Below, one piece after another: positions 1 to 8,001 of a stretch of 10,912 bases of DNA (positions are counted from its first letter, which is position 1; each line of letters begins with the position of its first letter). Origin of the DNA: Candidatus Gastranaerophilales bacterium (lineage in GTDB: Bacteria > Cyanobacteriota > Vampirovibrionia > Gastranaerophilales > Gastranaerophilaceae); NCBI GenBank assembly GCA_944324205.1, contig CALUVK010000042.1, positions 1 to 10,912 on the forward strand, written 5' to 3'. Under the pieces are notes generated by a model, which was given only the letters and a program-made list of their open reading frames with translations, did no database searches and had not been told where the DNA came from. The position numbers and the translations under genes were made by a program.

Positions 1-2352
1 GAAATGCTCGGGAACTTTTCTTTTGGCGATTATTATAAAAAAGAAGTTATTCCGTGGGCTTGGGAATTTGTAACAGAGGTTTTGAAATTAGATAAAGACA
101 GACTCTGGATTACCATTTTTGAAACAGATGATGAAGCTTATGATATTTGGAGAAGTATTGGTGTACCGGCTGAAAGAATAAAAAGAAAAGGTAAGAAAGA
201 TAATTTCTGGGGGCCTCCCGGTGCATCAGGCTCTTGCGGTCCGTGTTCAGAAATCCATTACGATTTAGGCGAACAGTACAAATGTTCAGATGACTGCGGA
301 ATTGATACTTGCGAATGCGATAGATGGGTTGAGATTTGGAATTTGGTGTTTACTGAACTTTATCAGGACGAAGAAGGTAATCAATCGCCTTTAGAAAAGA
401 AAAACGTTGATACCGGTATGGGCTTAGAGCGTATTACAATGGTTTGTCAGGGGGTTGCATCAACTTTTGAGACTGACCTTTTGAAGCCTATTTTGGATAA
501 AGTTTCTGAAATGAGCGGTGTTGCTTATAAAAAATCCGAAAAAACAGATATTTCTTTAAGAATAATCACTGACCATGCAAGATGTGTAACTTTCCTTATT
601 TCAGACGGAGTAATCCCGGGAAATGAAGGCAGAAGTTATGTTTTAAGAATGATTTTAAGACGGGCGCTCCGACACGGAAAAATTTTGGGAATGGAATTAC
701 CGTTTCTTTATAAGCTTGTAGATAAAGTTGTTGAAATGTACGGTGAGGCGTATCCGGAGCTTATTAAGAATAAGGCAAAAGTTATTGAGGTTATTAAAAA
801 AGAGGAAGAAAGGTTTGCAAAAACTCTTGATAGAGGATATAAAATGCTTGATGAGTTTATTGCGGACAAAAAGGATATAGACGGAGAAAGTGCGTTTAAG
901 CTCTATGATACGTACGGCTTTCCGTTTGAATTAACAAAAGAAATCGCTTCAGAAAACGGATTAAATGTTGATGAAGAAGGATTTAAGGCAGCTATGCAGG
1001 AGCAGAAAGACCGTGCAAAAGCAGCAGCAGCTAAGATTTCTGTTACAGGCGATATTAAATATGCAAAAGTTGAGGACGAAGTCGGCTCTACTGATTTTGT
1101 CGGGTATGAAGAAGATGTATGTCAGGCTAAAATACTTGCTGCAATTGAAGGCGAAGGTTTTGTTGATGTTGTTTTAGATAAGACTCCTTTCTATGCGGAA
1201 TGCGGTGGACAGGTTGGTGATAGCGGTGTAATCTTCAATGATAATTTGAAATTAGAAGTATTAACTACATTTAAAGTTAATCATTTATTTGTTCACAGGT
1301 GCCAGATAGTAAACGGCGAAATCAATATTGGAGAAGAAGTAACCGCTCAAATAGATTCAGCACGCAGAGCAGAAATCAGAGTTCATCATACATCGGCTCA
1401 CCTTCTGCAGGCTGCTTTAATAAAGGTTCTTGGTGATGAGGTTCATCAGGCCGGTTCGCAGGTAGAAGAAAACCGGATGAGATTCGATTTTACGTTCTCA
1501 AGAGCTATGACTCCTGATGAAATACAAAAGACAGAAGATATTATGAATGAATGGATTGCAAAAAAGCTTCCTGTTCATACGGAAGTTATGGGAATAGAGG
1601 AGGCAAAGCTAACAGGTGCAACAGCTCTCTTTGGTGAAAAATACGAAGATGAAGTTAGGGTTGTTTCCATAGGTGGTAAATGTAATTGCGGAGAAATGTG
1701 CAATTATCAAAGCTCTAATGCTATTTCTATGGAATTTTGTGCTGGAACTCATGCAAGAAATACAGGTGATTTAAGACTTGTAAAAATCGTATCAGAAGGA
1801 GCTATCTCAGCCGGTACCAGAAGAATTGAACTTGTTGTGTCGAAAGCGGCGCTTGATTATTTGAATAAAAAAGCTGAAATTTCCAATATTCTAGAGGCTC
1901 GTTTTAAAGTTCATACAGATGAAGTTATTGAGCGTATAGATAAACTTACAGATGAAAATAAAGCACTTTTAAAAGAGCTCGAACAAGCTAAAGCTGATAT
2001 GGCAAGAAGCAAATTTGCGACTTTTGTTTCTAAAGCGCAGGAAATTGAAGGTGGAAAGTTGTTTATATCAAAAATCGAAAACTTTGATTCAGACGCCATA
2101 AAAGCAGGAATTGAGCTTCTTGCAAATAAGCTCGGTGAAAGTGTAATTGTTCTTGCAAATGAAAGGATGGTTGTTGCAAAGGTTACTGAGGGTTTTGTTA
2201 ACAAAGGAATAAATGCAGGAAAACTTGTCAGTGAAATTGCCCGAGCCACTGGTGCAAATGGTGGCGGACGCCCGAATTTTGCTCAGGGTGGAATAAAAGA
2301 TCCATCAGTATTAGATGAAGTATTAGCAAAAATGGAAAATGAGCTTAGATAA
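1..2352 (+). CDS. alaS: Alanine--tRNA ligase (AlaRS), 5'-truncated by the window edge
   Basis: Charges tRNA(Ala) with alanine in the cytoplasm and edits mischarged Ser/Gly. The reading frame is open from base 1 (Glu, then MLGNFSFGD). In E. coli AlaRS that segment is internal, at about residue 92, so roughly 90 N-terminal residues lie outside and the first ATG at 4 is not the start. Visible in order: the end of the class II motif 2 region; a Cys cluster at 283-318 (C-x3-C-x4-C-x-C, just before RWVEIWN) of a kind I know from many bacterial AlaRS; motif 3 (DTGMGLERI, about 409-435); editing-domain zinc motifs HTSAH (1387-1401) and CAGTH (1738-1752); a charged, probably coiled-coil linker (about 1860-2040); and the C-Ala domain ending in GGGRPNFAQGG. 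The 783 visible residues plus about 90 give the usual length of about 870. An extra Cys-rich insert precedes the CAGTH motif (see findings). It converges with lpxB. Confidence 0.97.
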   Translation, partial: EMLGNFSFGDYYKKEVIPWAWEFVTEVLKLDKDRLWITIFETDDEAYDIWRSIGVPAERIKRKGKKDNFWGPPGASGSCGPCSEIHYDLGEQYKCSDDCGIDTCECDRWVEIWNLVFTELYQDEEGNQSPLEKKNVDTGMGLERITMVCQGVASTFETDLLKPILDKVSEMSGVAYKKSEKTDISLRIITDHARCVTFLISDGVIPGNEGRSYVLRMILRRALRHGKILGMELPFLYKLVDKVVEMYGEAYPELIKNKAKVIEVIKKEEERFAKTLDRGYKMLDEFIADKKDIDGESAFKLYDTYGFPFELTKEIASENGLNVDEEGFKAAMQEQKDRAKAAAAKISVTGDIKYAKVEDEVGSTDFVGYEEDVCQAKILAAIEGEGFVDVVLDKTPFYAECGGQVGDSGVIFNDNLKLEVLTTFKVNHLFVHRCQIVNGEINIGEEVTAQIDSARRAEIRVHHTSAHLLQAALIKVLGDEVHQAGSQVEENRMRFDFTFSRAMTPDEIQKTEDIMNEWIAKKLPVHTEVMGIEEAKLTGATALFGEKYEDEVRVVSIGGKCNCGEMCNYQSSNAISMEFCAGTHARNTGDLRLVKIVSEGAISAGTRRIELVVSKAALDYLNKKAEISNILEARFKVHTDEVIERIDKLTDENKALLKELEQAKADMARSKFATFVSKAQEIEGGKLFISKIENFDSDAIKAGIELLANKLGESVIVLANERMVVAKVTEGFVNKGINAGKLVSEIARATGANGGGRPNFAQGGIKDPSVLDEVLAKMENELR

Positions 2353-2463
2353 ATCTTTTTTAAGTTTATATGTAAAATGATGATACAAATCTTAATAAAT
2401 AAGGCAATTCAAATCGATAATATGACTTTATATATATAGGTTAGAAAAGGTTGTAGAAATTTT

Positions 2464-2495
2464 AAATCCGGTAGCTATACCGGATTTTCTTTTAA
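2464..2495. terminator. Hairpin terminator between convergent alaS and lpxB
   Basis: A perfect 10-bp stem (aaatccggta at 2464-2473, its complement at 2478-2487) closes a 4-nt loop. On the plus strand it is followed by a T-rich run (2485-2492, one C inside), the form of an intrinsic terminator for alaS, 111 bases after the alaS stop. On the minus strand the 5' arm is the last codons of lpxB and the lpxB stop lies in the loop, but only three T residues follow directly, so termination that way is less certain. Probably used in both directions. Confidence 0.75.
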
Positions 2496-3611
2496 CAGCT
2501 CTTCTATAATACATTTCGCAGCTTCTAGGGCAGAATATTTATCTGATAGTTTTTCTTTTACATGCCCTAATTTTTCAATTATGTCAGCTCTATATTTTTT
2601 ATCATATAAAAGTCTTTCTGTTTCATAACAGATATTTTCTTCATTAAATTTAAGTTGAATAAGTTCCGGAACAATATTCTCTCCGGTTATAATATTAGGC
2701 AAAGAAACCTTTTTAATGCATCTTACCATAAGATAAATTAAATAAAGTATCCACGGGCCTTTATATCCAACAATCATTGGAACTTGATATAAAGATGCTT
2801 CTAAAGCAACCGTTCCGGACGCGAGAATAAGAGAGTCTGACACGCTTAGTAGTGCCTGATTTTCTCCTTTTATAATTTTCATATCAATATCTTTTATATA
2901 TTTGTTAAAGATTTCATCATTTAGATTTGGAGCATGTGAAATACAAAATTGTAGTTCCGGATGAAGTTTCTTTAAGCGTTTTGCGGTTTTTATAAAGGTT
3001 TTAGCCAGAAAATATAGTTCAATAGGTCTTGAGCCCGGAAAGATTGAAACCAGAGGCTTCTGAGGATTAAGATTATATTTTTCAAAAAAATTAATCTTAT
3101 CTGCTTTCGGTGGTAGTTGTCTAATCAAAGGATGACCGCAATAATGAACATCAATCCCAAAATTTTTATACATATCTACTTCAAATGGGAAAATGCAAAG
3201 AACTTTATCAATATATTTTTTTATTTCTTTAATACGCCATTTTCTACTAGCCCATATTTGCGGAGGAATATAATGAAAAACCTTTATTCCGGCTTTTTTT
3301 ATTCTTTTTGCAACTCGTAAATTAAAAGTACCATAATCTATAAGCAAAACAATATCTGGTTTATAATTGTTTATTAGATAATCACAAACTCTTTTTTCTA
3401 ATTTCAAATGATCAAAAGCCATTTTTAAATTAAATCCAAAACCAGACATCTTTGAATGATCACAGAAAAGTTTTGCACCAGCTTTTTGGAGATTTTCACC
3501 GCCTATAGCTTCAACTTCTATATCAGGGAGTTCTTGTTTTAAATTTTCTAAGACTTTTCCTCCGTGAATATCTCCAGAGTATTCGCCTGTAATAATAAAA
3601 ATCTTCTTCAT
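2475..3611 (-). CDS. lpxB: Lipid-A-disaccharide synthase (LpxB)
   Basis: GT19-family glycosyltransferase that joins UDP-2,3-diacylglucosamine to lipid X (2,3-diacylglucosamine-1-phosphate), releasing UDP and giving the lipid A disaccharide; a peripheral protein at the inner membrane face. At 378 aa it has the usual length (E. coli 382). Visible: N-terminal GEYSGD (residues 9-14, family GEASGD); LLIDYGTFN (89-97), whose Asp92 matches the catalytic Asp98 of E. coli; HYIPPQIWASR (113-123); FPFE (141-144); GHPL (159-162); FPGSR with Arg195 matching E. coli Arg201; and ASGTVALEASL followed by VSLPNIITG in the UDP-binding half. The usual Pro of the IDxPxFN segment is Gly94 here. The ATG lies 3 nt after the lpxI stop, with no clear Shine-Dalgarno, so translation is probably coupled to lpxI. 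Base composition is AT-rich compared with the fatty-acid genes in the window. Confidence 0.96.
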   Translation of the reverse strand: MKKIFIITGEYSGDIHGGKVLENLKQELPDIEVEAIGGENLQKAGAKLFCDHSKMSGFGFNLKMAFDHLKLEKRVCDYLINNYKPDIVLLIDYGTFNLRVAKRIKKAGIKVFHYIPPQIWASRKWRIKEIKKYIDKVLCIFPFEVDMYKNFGIDVHYCGHPLIRQLPPKADKINFFEKYNLNPQKPLVSIFPGSRPIELYFLAKTFIKTAKRLKKLHPELQFCISHAPNLNDEIFNKYIKDIDMKIIKGENQALLSVSDSLILASGTVALEASLYQVPMIVGYKGPWILYLIYLMVRCIKKVSLPNIITGENIVPELIQLKFNEENICYETERLLYDKKYRADIIEKLGHVKEKLSDKYSALEAAKCIIEELLKENPV

Positions 3612-3614
3612 ATA

Positions 3615-4430
3615 CTATACTGCCATTACTACAATACTATGCTTATTAGCATATTTAATAACTTCTTCCCTGTCAACAATAATAGTTTCCCCTGCTTCTA
3701 CTGCAATTAGATCCGCATTATATTTTTTCATTGTCTTTAATGTTCTAAGTCCTATGGCGGGGATGTCAAATCTCTTATCTTGAGACGGCTTTGCTACTTT
3801 TATAACTCTAGAATTTCTCTTTGCAATTTTGCATCCGCGTTTTATGCAGTTATCTGTACCTTCTATAGCTTCTACAGCCATAACCATTTTATCTTTAATA
3901 ATGACAGATTGACCTATATCAAGCTTACCTGTTTCCTTTGCTAACCAATAACCATAATTTACATCTTCTATTTGTTCTGGTGTCGGTTGTACTTTCCCCA
4001 GTACGCCTGATGGAATCATAAGATTTTTTATAAATAATGTTTGATCTAAAATAGTAATGCCTATTTTTTCTAGTTCTTCAATAATCATAAGCATAACTTT
4101 ATCATCATTTAATCTTATTGCTTTTTTAATAAATTCTAGCGCGCGAGAATCAAATTTAGGACGTTTTAATAGGATAGTTTTACTTACTTTACCTAAAAAA
4201 GTGATTTGTTTTATATTTTCATTTTTTAAAGTGTTTTCTATTTTTTGGACTTCTCCTGGACAAAACGAATAGACTTTTGAACAATATTTTTTTAATTGAG
4301 CATAATTATCATTTGATAAAGATATTGCTATAACATCAAATCCATTTTCTTTTGCGTATTGTGCCATTTTTACCGGTAACAAACCATCACCAGCTATTAA
4401 ACCCTGTTTTTGCTCTAGTGCAACTGACAT
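3615..4430 (-). CDS. lpxI: UDP-2,3-diacylglucosamine pyrophosphatase LpxI (DUF1009)
   Basis: Hydrolyses UDP-2,3-diacylglucosamine to lipid X and UMP, the step that supplies the LpxB reaction. It replaces LpxH, to which it is unrelated. The 271-aa length suits the family. Visible: the N-terminal segment GLIAGDGLLPVKMAQYAK (residues 10-27), the LGKVSK block (79-84), MIPSGVLGKVQPT (138-150) linking the two halves, and the C-terminal catalytic block KVAKPSQDKRFDIPAIGLRT (211-230). Asp222 in RFD is, as I recall the family, equivalent to the essential Asp (D225) of Caulobacter LpxI. The closing segment with AVEAGETIIVDREEVI is typical. The ATG has a GGAGG 12 nt upstream (4443-4447), rather far but with no alternative start codon between. 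The neighbour lpxB follows after 3 nt, a common lpxI-lpxB pair; lpxA, lpxC, lpxD and fabZ are not in the window. Confidence 0.95.
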   Translation of the reverse strand: MSVALEQKQGLIAGDGLLPVKMAQYAKENGFDVIAISLSNDNYAQLKKYCSKVYSFCPGEVQKIENTLKNENIKQITFLGKVSKTILLKRPKFDSRALEFIKKAIRLNDDKVMLMIIEELEKIGITILDQTLFIKNLMIPSGVLGKVQPTPEQIEDVNYGYWLAKETGKLDIGQSVIIKDKMVMAVEAIEGTDNCIKRGCKIAKRNSRVIKVAKPSQDKRFDIPAIGLRTLKTMKKYNADLIAVEAGETIIVDREEVIKYANKHSIVVMAV

Positions 4431-4457
4431 AGTTAAAACTAACCTCCAACTTTTAAG

Positions 4458-4487
4458 ATTATAATACTATAAACAAATATTTTTCAA
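4458..4487 (-). promoter_or_regulatory. Sigma70-like promoter candidate for lpxI-lpxB
   Basis: In the 74-bp gap after rel, read on the minus strand: TTGAAA (4482-4487), 18-bp spacer, consensus TATAAT (4458-4463). It lies 27 bp upstream of the lpxI ATG with GGAGG between. The -10 match is perfect and the -35 is one base off TTGACA. Background is AT-rich, so it remains a prediction; no terminator hairpin is seen in the gap, so read-through from rel is also possible. Confidence 0.6.
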
Positions 4488-4504
4488 AATATCAATGTTT
4501 AGCT

Positions 4505-6721
4505 TTATTTCTCATGTCCTGAATGTTTTTTATGTTTACTATTTTTTTTGTTATTTTTTTTAGTAAATTGTTGAGCAGAAGATGATGCATATGTCGTTTG
4601 AATTCGTTTTACACTTAAGACATCCGGCATTGCCTGCAAAGCTGTCATTACACGTCTTAGAGTGTATATATTGTCAAGTTCTATTCCCAATTCTACGATA
4701 CCAACTTTACCTTTTGCCTTAACATTTGCAGATGTAATATTGGTATTATTGTCTGAAACAACACCAATAATATCTTTTAATAATCCTAGTTTTTCAGCAG
4801 TTTCTATGCGGATAGTTGTACTATAGGTTTTGTTAATGTTATTGCCAGACCAGTGAATATCTATAAGTCTTTCAACAGGAATATTTTCAAGGGTTTTACA
4901 ATCTAATCTATGGACTGTTACTCCCTTTGAACGTGTTACAACACCAACAATAGGTTCACCAGGTATTGGAGAGCAGCATCGTGCAAATGAATACAAAAGA
5001 CCTTCCAGACCGATAATATCTTTTTCTGAAGCTTTTCTTGGACGGTGTTGTATTTGACTTTCTTGTTTTTGAGGTTTTCTTAGTCGATTGACAATTTTGT
5101 TGACAGTTGTTTCACCGTACCCGAGAGCGGCAAACAAATCGTCTGCGCTCACATAATTCATTTGTTTTGCAACTTTATCAAACTCTCCATTTTTAACATA
5201 CTCGTCAAAAACAACTTTAGTAAGCTCATGTTCAAGGTTTGCCTTACCGATTTCAATATGATCCTCGCGTTTATTCTTTTTATACCACTGTCTGATTTTT
5301 GAAGCAGCTTGCTTTGTTACGACAAAATTAAGCCAGTCTAGACGTGGAGCCGGAACTTTTGAAGTCATAATCTCGACAATATCGCCGTTTTTAAGTTTTG
5401 TATCAAGCTGGGTTATACGTCCATTAATTAAAGCTCCTACGGTTTTATTTCCAACATCAGAGTGAATACGGTATGCAAAATCTACAGGTGTTGCGCCCTG
5501 TGGAAGGTCGATTACGTCCCCACCGGGAGTAAACGCAAAAACCTGATCTGAAAATAAATCTAGTTTTACAGAGTTAACAAAATCCTCTGCATTTTTTGTT
5601 TCTTTATTGTATTCAACAAGTTTGCGCATCCACGAAAACTTAATGTCACTTGCGGAGTCCGCTTTTTTAGAGCCTTTTTCCTTATATCTCCAGTGCGCAG
5701 CGATACCATATTCGGCAATTTCGTGCATTTCCCAGGTTCGAATTTGAACTTCAAGCGGTTTTTGTCTTGGTCCTATAACGGAAGTATGCAAAGACTGGTA
5801 CATATTGCCTTTTGGCATTGCAATATAGTCCTTAAACCTTCCGGGAATGGGTTTAAACTGTGAGTGAATAAGTCCTAATACTTCATAGCATTCTTTTTCC
5901 GTATCAACTATTACACGCACAGCCGTAATGTCGTAAAGGTCATGGAAAGCGACATTTAGCCGCTGCATCTTATTATAAATACTGTAATAATGCTTTGCTC
6001 TTCCTGTAATCTGCGCATTAATTCCGCTTGCTTTAACGTCCTTTGAAATTTTATCAATTAAAAGCTTAACTGTCATATCGCGTTCGGCTTTTTTTTGTGA
6101 AACTAATTGTGCTATTTCATAATATTTATCGGGATGAAGATATTTTAAGGATAAATCTTCTAGTTCAGCTTTAATTTTACCAACCCCTAAACGGTTAGCT
6201 AACGGGGCGAAAATATCTAAAGTTTCTTGAGCTATTCGCTGCTGTTTTACCGGCGTCATGTAGTTTAGCGTACGCATGTTGTGAAGTCTGTCTGCAAGTT
6301 TTAAAAGTATAATTCTTACATCACTTGCCATGGCTATAAACATTCTTCTAAAGTTTTCGGCTTGTCTTTCTTCTGTAGATTTGAATTGTAGTTTCCCTAA
6401 TTTTGTTACGCCTTGTACAAGATTGAGAACATCCTCGCCAAATAATTCTTTAATTTCTTCAGGCTTTGTATCCGTATCTTCAAGAATATCATGTAAAAAA
6501 CCCGCCATCAGAGTATGTTTATCAGCTCTTAATCCTATTAAAATTTTTACCACTTCCATAGGATGTATAATATATGGTTCTTCAGAAACTCTGTATTGCC
6601 CAGAATGCAGTCTTTTTGCAAATTCAAAGGCTTTTTCTAAATCTTCTATATCGCCATTGGGATACTCTTGCTCTTCTAGAAGTGTTTTTATTTCGTCAAA
6701 TGTTATAACAAATTGTTCCAT
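4505..6721 (-). CDS. rel: Bifunctional (p)ppGpp synthetase/hydrolase (Rel/SpoT family)
   Basis: Makes and degrades the alarmone (p)ppGpp. Numbering is from the ATG at 6721 (738 aa, normal for long RSH proteins). HD hydrolase domain with LHDILEDT (76-83) and LADRLHNMRTL, intact metal and catalytic residues; synthetase domain with YDITAVRVIVDT and RFKD (295-298), the RxKD form typical of bifunctional Rel/SpoT rather than the ExDD of synthase-only RelA; TGS domain (FAFTPGGDVIDLPQGATPVD, 396-415); conserved-cysteine domain with RCCSPIPG (581-588); ACT/RRM domain (about 633-708); then a Lys/His-rich tail. The frame could extend ten codons to a TTG at 6751. I prefer the ATG because the extension overlaps a promoter-like sequence and neither start has a Shine-Dalgarno. 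It is the only RSH gene here and probably sets stress and growth-rate control. Confidence 0.96.
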   Translation of the reverse strand: MEQFVITFDEIKTLLEEQEYPNGDIEDLEKAFEFAKRLHSGQYRVSEEPYIIHPMEVVKILIGLRADKHTLMAGFLHDILEDTDTKPEEIKELFGEDVLNLVQGVTKLGKLQFKSTEERQAENFRRMFIAMASDVRIILLKLADRLHNMRTLNYMTPVKQQRIAQETLDIFAPLANRLGVGKIKAELEDLSLKYLHPDKYYEIAQLVSQKKAERDMTVKLLIDKISKDVKASGINAQITGRAKHYYSIYNKMQRLNVAFHDLYDITAVRVIVDTEKECYEVLGLIHSQFKPIPGRFKDYIAMPKGNMYQSLHTSVIGPRQKPLEVQIRTWEMHEIAEYGIAAHWRYKEKGSKKADSASDIKFSWMRKLVEYNKETKNAEDFVNSVKLDLFSDQVFAFTPGGDVIDLPQGATPVDFAYRIHSDVGNKTVGALINGRITQLDTKLKNGDIVEIMTSKVPAPRLDWLNFVVTKQAASKIRQWYKKNKREDHIEIGKANLEHELTKVVFDEYVKNGEFDKVAKQMNYVSADDLFAALGYGETTVNKIVNRLRKPQKQESQIQHRPRKASEKDIIGLEGLLYSFARCCSPIPGEPIVGVVTRSKGVTVHRLDCKTLENIPVERLIDIHWSGNNINKTYSTTIRIETAEKLGLLKDIIGVVSDNNTNITSANVKAKGKVGIVELGIELDNIYTLRRVMTALQAMPDVLSVKRIQTTYASSSAQQFTKKNNKKNSKHKKHSGHEK

Positions 6722-6730
6722 TATATAGTT

Positions 6731-6759
6731 ATAATAGTGTTTTTCTATCAATTTTTCAA
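6731..6759 (-). promoter_or_regulatory. Sigma70-like promoter candidate just before rel
   Basis: Minus strand: TTGAAA (6754-6759), 17-bp spacer, TATTAT (6731-6736). The expected transcription start would be about position 6724, only a few bases before the ATG at 6721, and inside the ten-codon TTG extension. If real, the message would be almost leaderless, which fits the missing Shine-Dalgarno. Supported by sequence only. Confidence 0.45.
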
Positions 6760-6784
6760 GAGGGTAGTGAAGTATATATAGATT

Positions 6785-7999
6785 TTATAAAAGTTCTTCT
6801 GTTTTAAATAAGCTGATTTTTCCGTACTCACCGTCATATCCGGTTTGTTTAATTACATTATTGTTTCTAAGACGTAATATTCCTTCTCCAAGAAGAGAAT
6901 GGAATTTTGCGAGTTCTTCTACTGGTACATGTTGTAAAATAGCTAATTCTGAACCAAAATACTGTATAAGCTTTTCATATTCCAATGCAACGGATTTTGT
7001 TGTAGGCTTTCGCTGCAAAATTTCTGATAATATTTCGACTAATGGTATAAGATGAAAGGTTGTTCCGGCAGTAATAGGCCTATATTTGCTATCTAAAGGA
7101 CGGTCTGCAAGTTCACAGACTCTGTTTAAAACTCCAGTAGTAACAGGTTTGCCGCATTTAGGACAGATGTTATTATTTTTAGTCTCTACAGGATTTAAAC
7201 ATACATCACATTTTCTATGGCCGTCATTATAATATTTACCTTCTTCTGGGAAAAACTCAATAGTTCCAATATAACCAGTGCCAGTTTTAAGAGCTTTCAT
7301 AATACTCAAATAATCTGGCTCTGTATTAAAAATGGTTGCTTCACGGGCAAGCTTTGAAGGAGAATGTGCGTCAGAATTTGATACAAGTCTGTATTTGTCA
7401 AGTTTTGACACTCTCCAGTTCATTTGAGGATCGGAAGATAGACCGGTTTCGATAGCATAAATATGATTGGCTAAATCGTTATAACACTCTTCAATAGAGT
7501 CAAATCCTGATTTTGCACCAAGTACGGAAAACCAGGGTGTCCAGATATGAGCAGGTATAAGCATCATATCAGTGCTGGTTTCTAACATGATTTCAAGTAG
7601 ATTTCTGGAATCTAAACCTAGAATGGGACGTCCATCTGACAGAATATTTCCCTTTTTACCGAGTTTATTTCTAAAATTTTCTGCACACTTTAAATCTGGA
7701 GCATATACCAAATGATGAATTTTTCTTGTTTTTTCATACTTTTTGTAAATAGTTGAAATTTCAACAGAAAGAATAAATCTTACAGGGCTTGTAGAATTTT
7801 TTAGTTTAAATGTACCATTTTCAAGCGGAAGGAGTTTTTTCTTTATTTCATTAAACCAAACAGGATGTGTAAAATCTCCAGTTGAAATAATGGTTAACCC
7901 CTTCTTTTCTGCCCATTTAGCAAGCTCTTCAAGGTCGCAGTTTTTACTTGTTGCTCTTGAGTATTTAGAATGAATGTGTAAATCTGCATAGAAAAACAT
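6785..7999 (-). CDS. Endonuclease Q-like PHP-domain protein (TIGR00375 type)
   Basis: EndoQ proteins cut DNA 5' to deaminated bases (deoxyuridine, deoxyinosine, xanthosine) and abasic sites. Here 404 aa, close to characterised members. The PHP metal centre is complete: ADLHIHS (residues 5-11), GDFTHP (41-46), Glu80 in SVEIS, HH (95-96), PAHIWTPW (149-156) and SNSDAHS (207-213). A zinc ribbon follows, CDVC (264-267) and CPKCG (279-283), then the EndoQ-like C-terminal part with a helix-hairpin-type GEGILRLRNN and YDGEYGKISLF. A plain PHP phosphatase lacks the ribbon and C-terminal part. It starts 2 nt after the ketosynthase stop, with a weak AAGG, so it is co-transcribed with the acyl-chain genes above it. 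Some databases label the family 'UvrD-related' or 'DNA helicase', but no helicase motifs are visible. Activity is inferred from family. Confidence 0.88.
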   Translation of the reverse strand: MFFYADLHIHSKYSRATSKNCDLEELAKWAEKKGLTIISTGDFTHPVWFNEIKKKLLPLENGTFKLKNSTSPVRFILSVEISTIYKKYEKTRKIHHLVYAPDLKCAENFRNKLGKKGNILSDGRPILGLDSRNLLEIMLETSTDMMLIPAHIWTPWFSVLGAKSGFDSIEECYNDLANHIYAIETGLSSDPQMNWRVSKLDKYRLVSNSDAHSPSKLAREATIFNTEPDYLSIMKALKTGTGYIGTIEFFPEEGKYYNDGHRKCDVCLNPVETKNNNICPKCGKPVTTGVLNRVCELADRPLDSKYRPITAGTTFHLIPLVEILSEILQRKPTTKSVALEYEKLIQYFGSELAILQHVPVEELAKFHSLLGEGILRLRNNNVIKQTGYDGEYGKISLFKTEELL

Positions 8000-8001
8000 T
8001 T

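Noticed and set aside
283..318. Four-cysteine cluster in the AlaRS catalytic domain as a novelty
   Set aside because: A similar Cys-rich segment before the D-R-x-V-E-I-W-N stretch is familiar in AlaRS of many bacteria; only the second, editing-domain insert seems unusual.
1911..2249. 112-codon minus-strand open frame within alaS
   Set aside because: Antisense to the conserved linker and C-Ala domain; Ser- and Ala-rich low-complexity composition is typical of a shadow frame.
6330..6728. 132-codon plus-strand open frame opposite the rel start
   Set aside because: It lies fully antisense to the conserved HD domain of rel, has no family resemblance and no ribosome site, and is best explained as a shadow frame.
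6722..6751. TTG-initiated ten-codon N-terminal extension of Rel
   Set aside because: No Shine-Dalgarno before the TTG, the extra residues (Tyr/Ile/Asn-rich) match nothing in the family, and the DNA reads better as a promoter. Kept as an alternative only.
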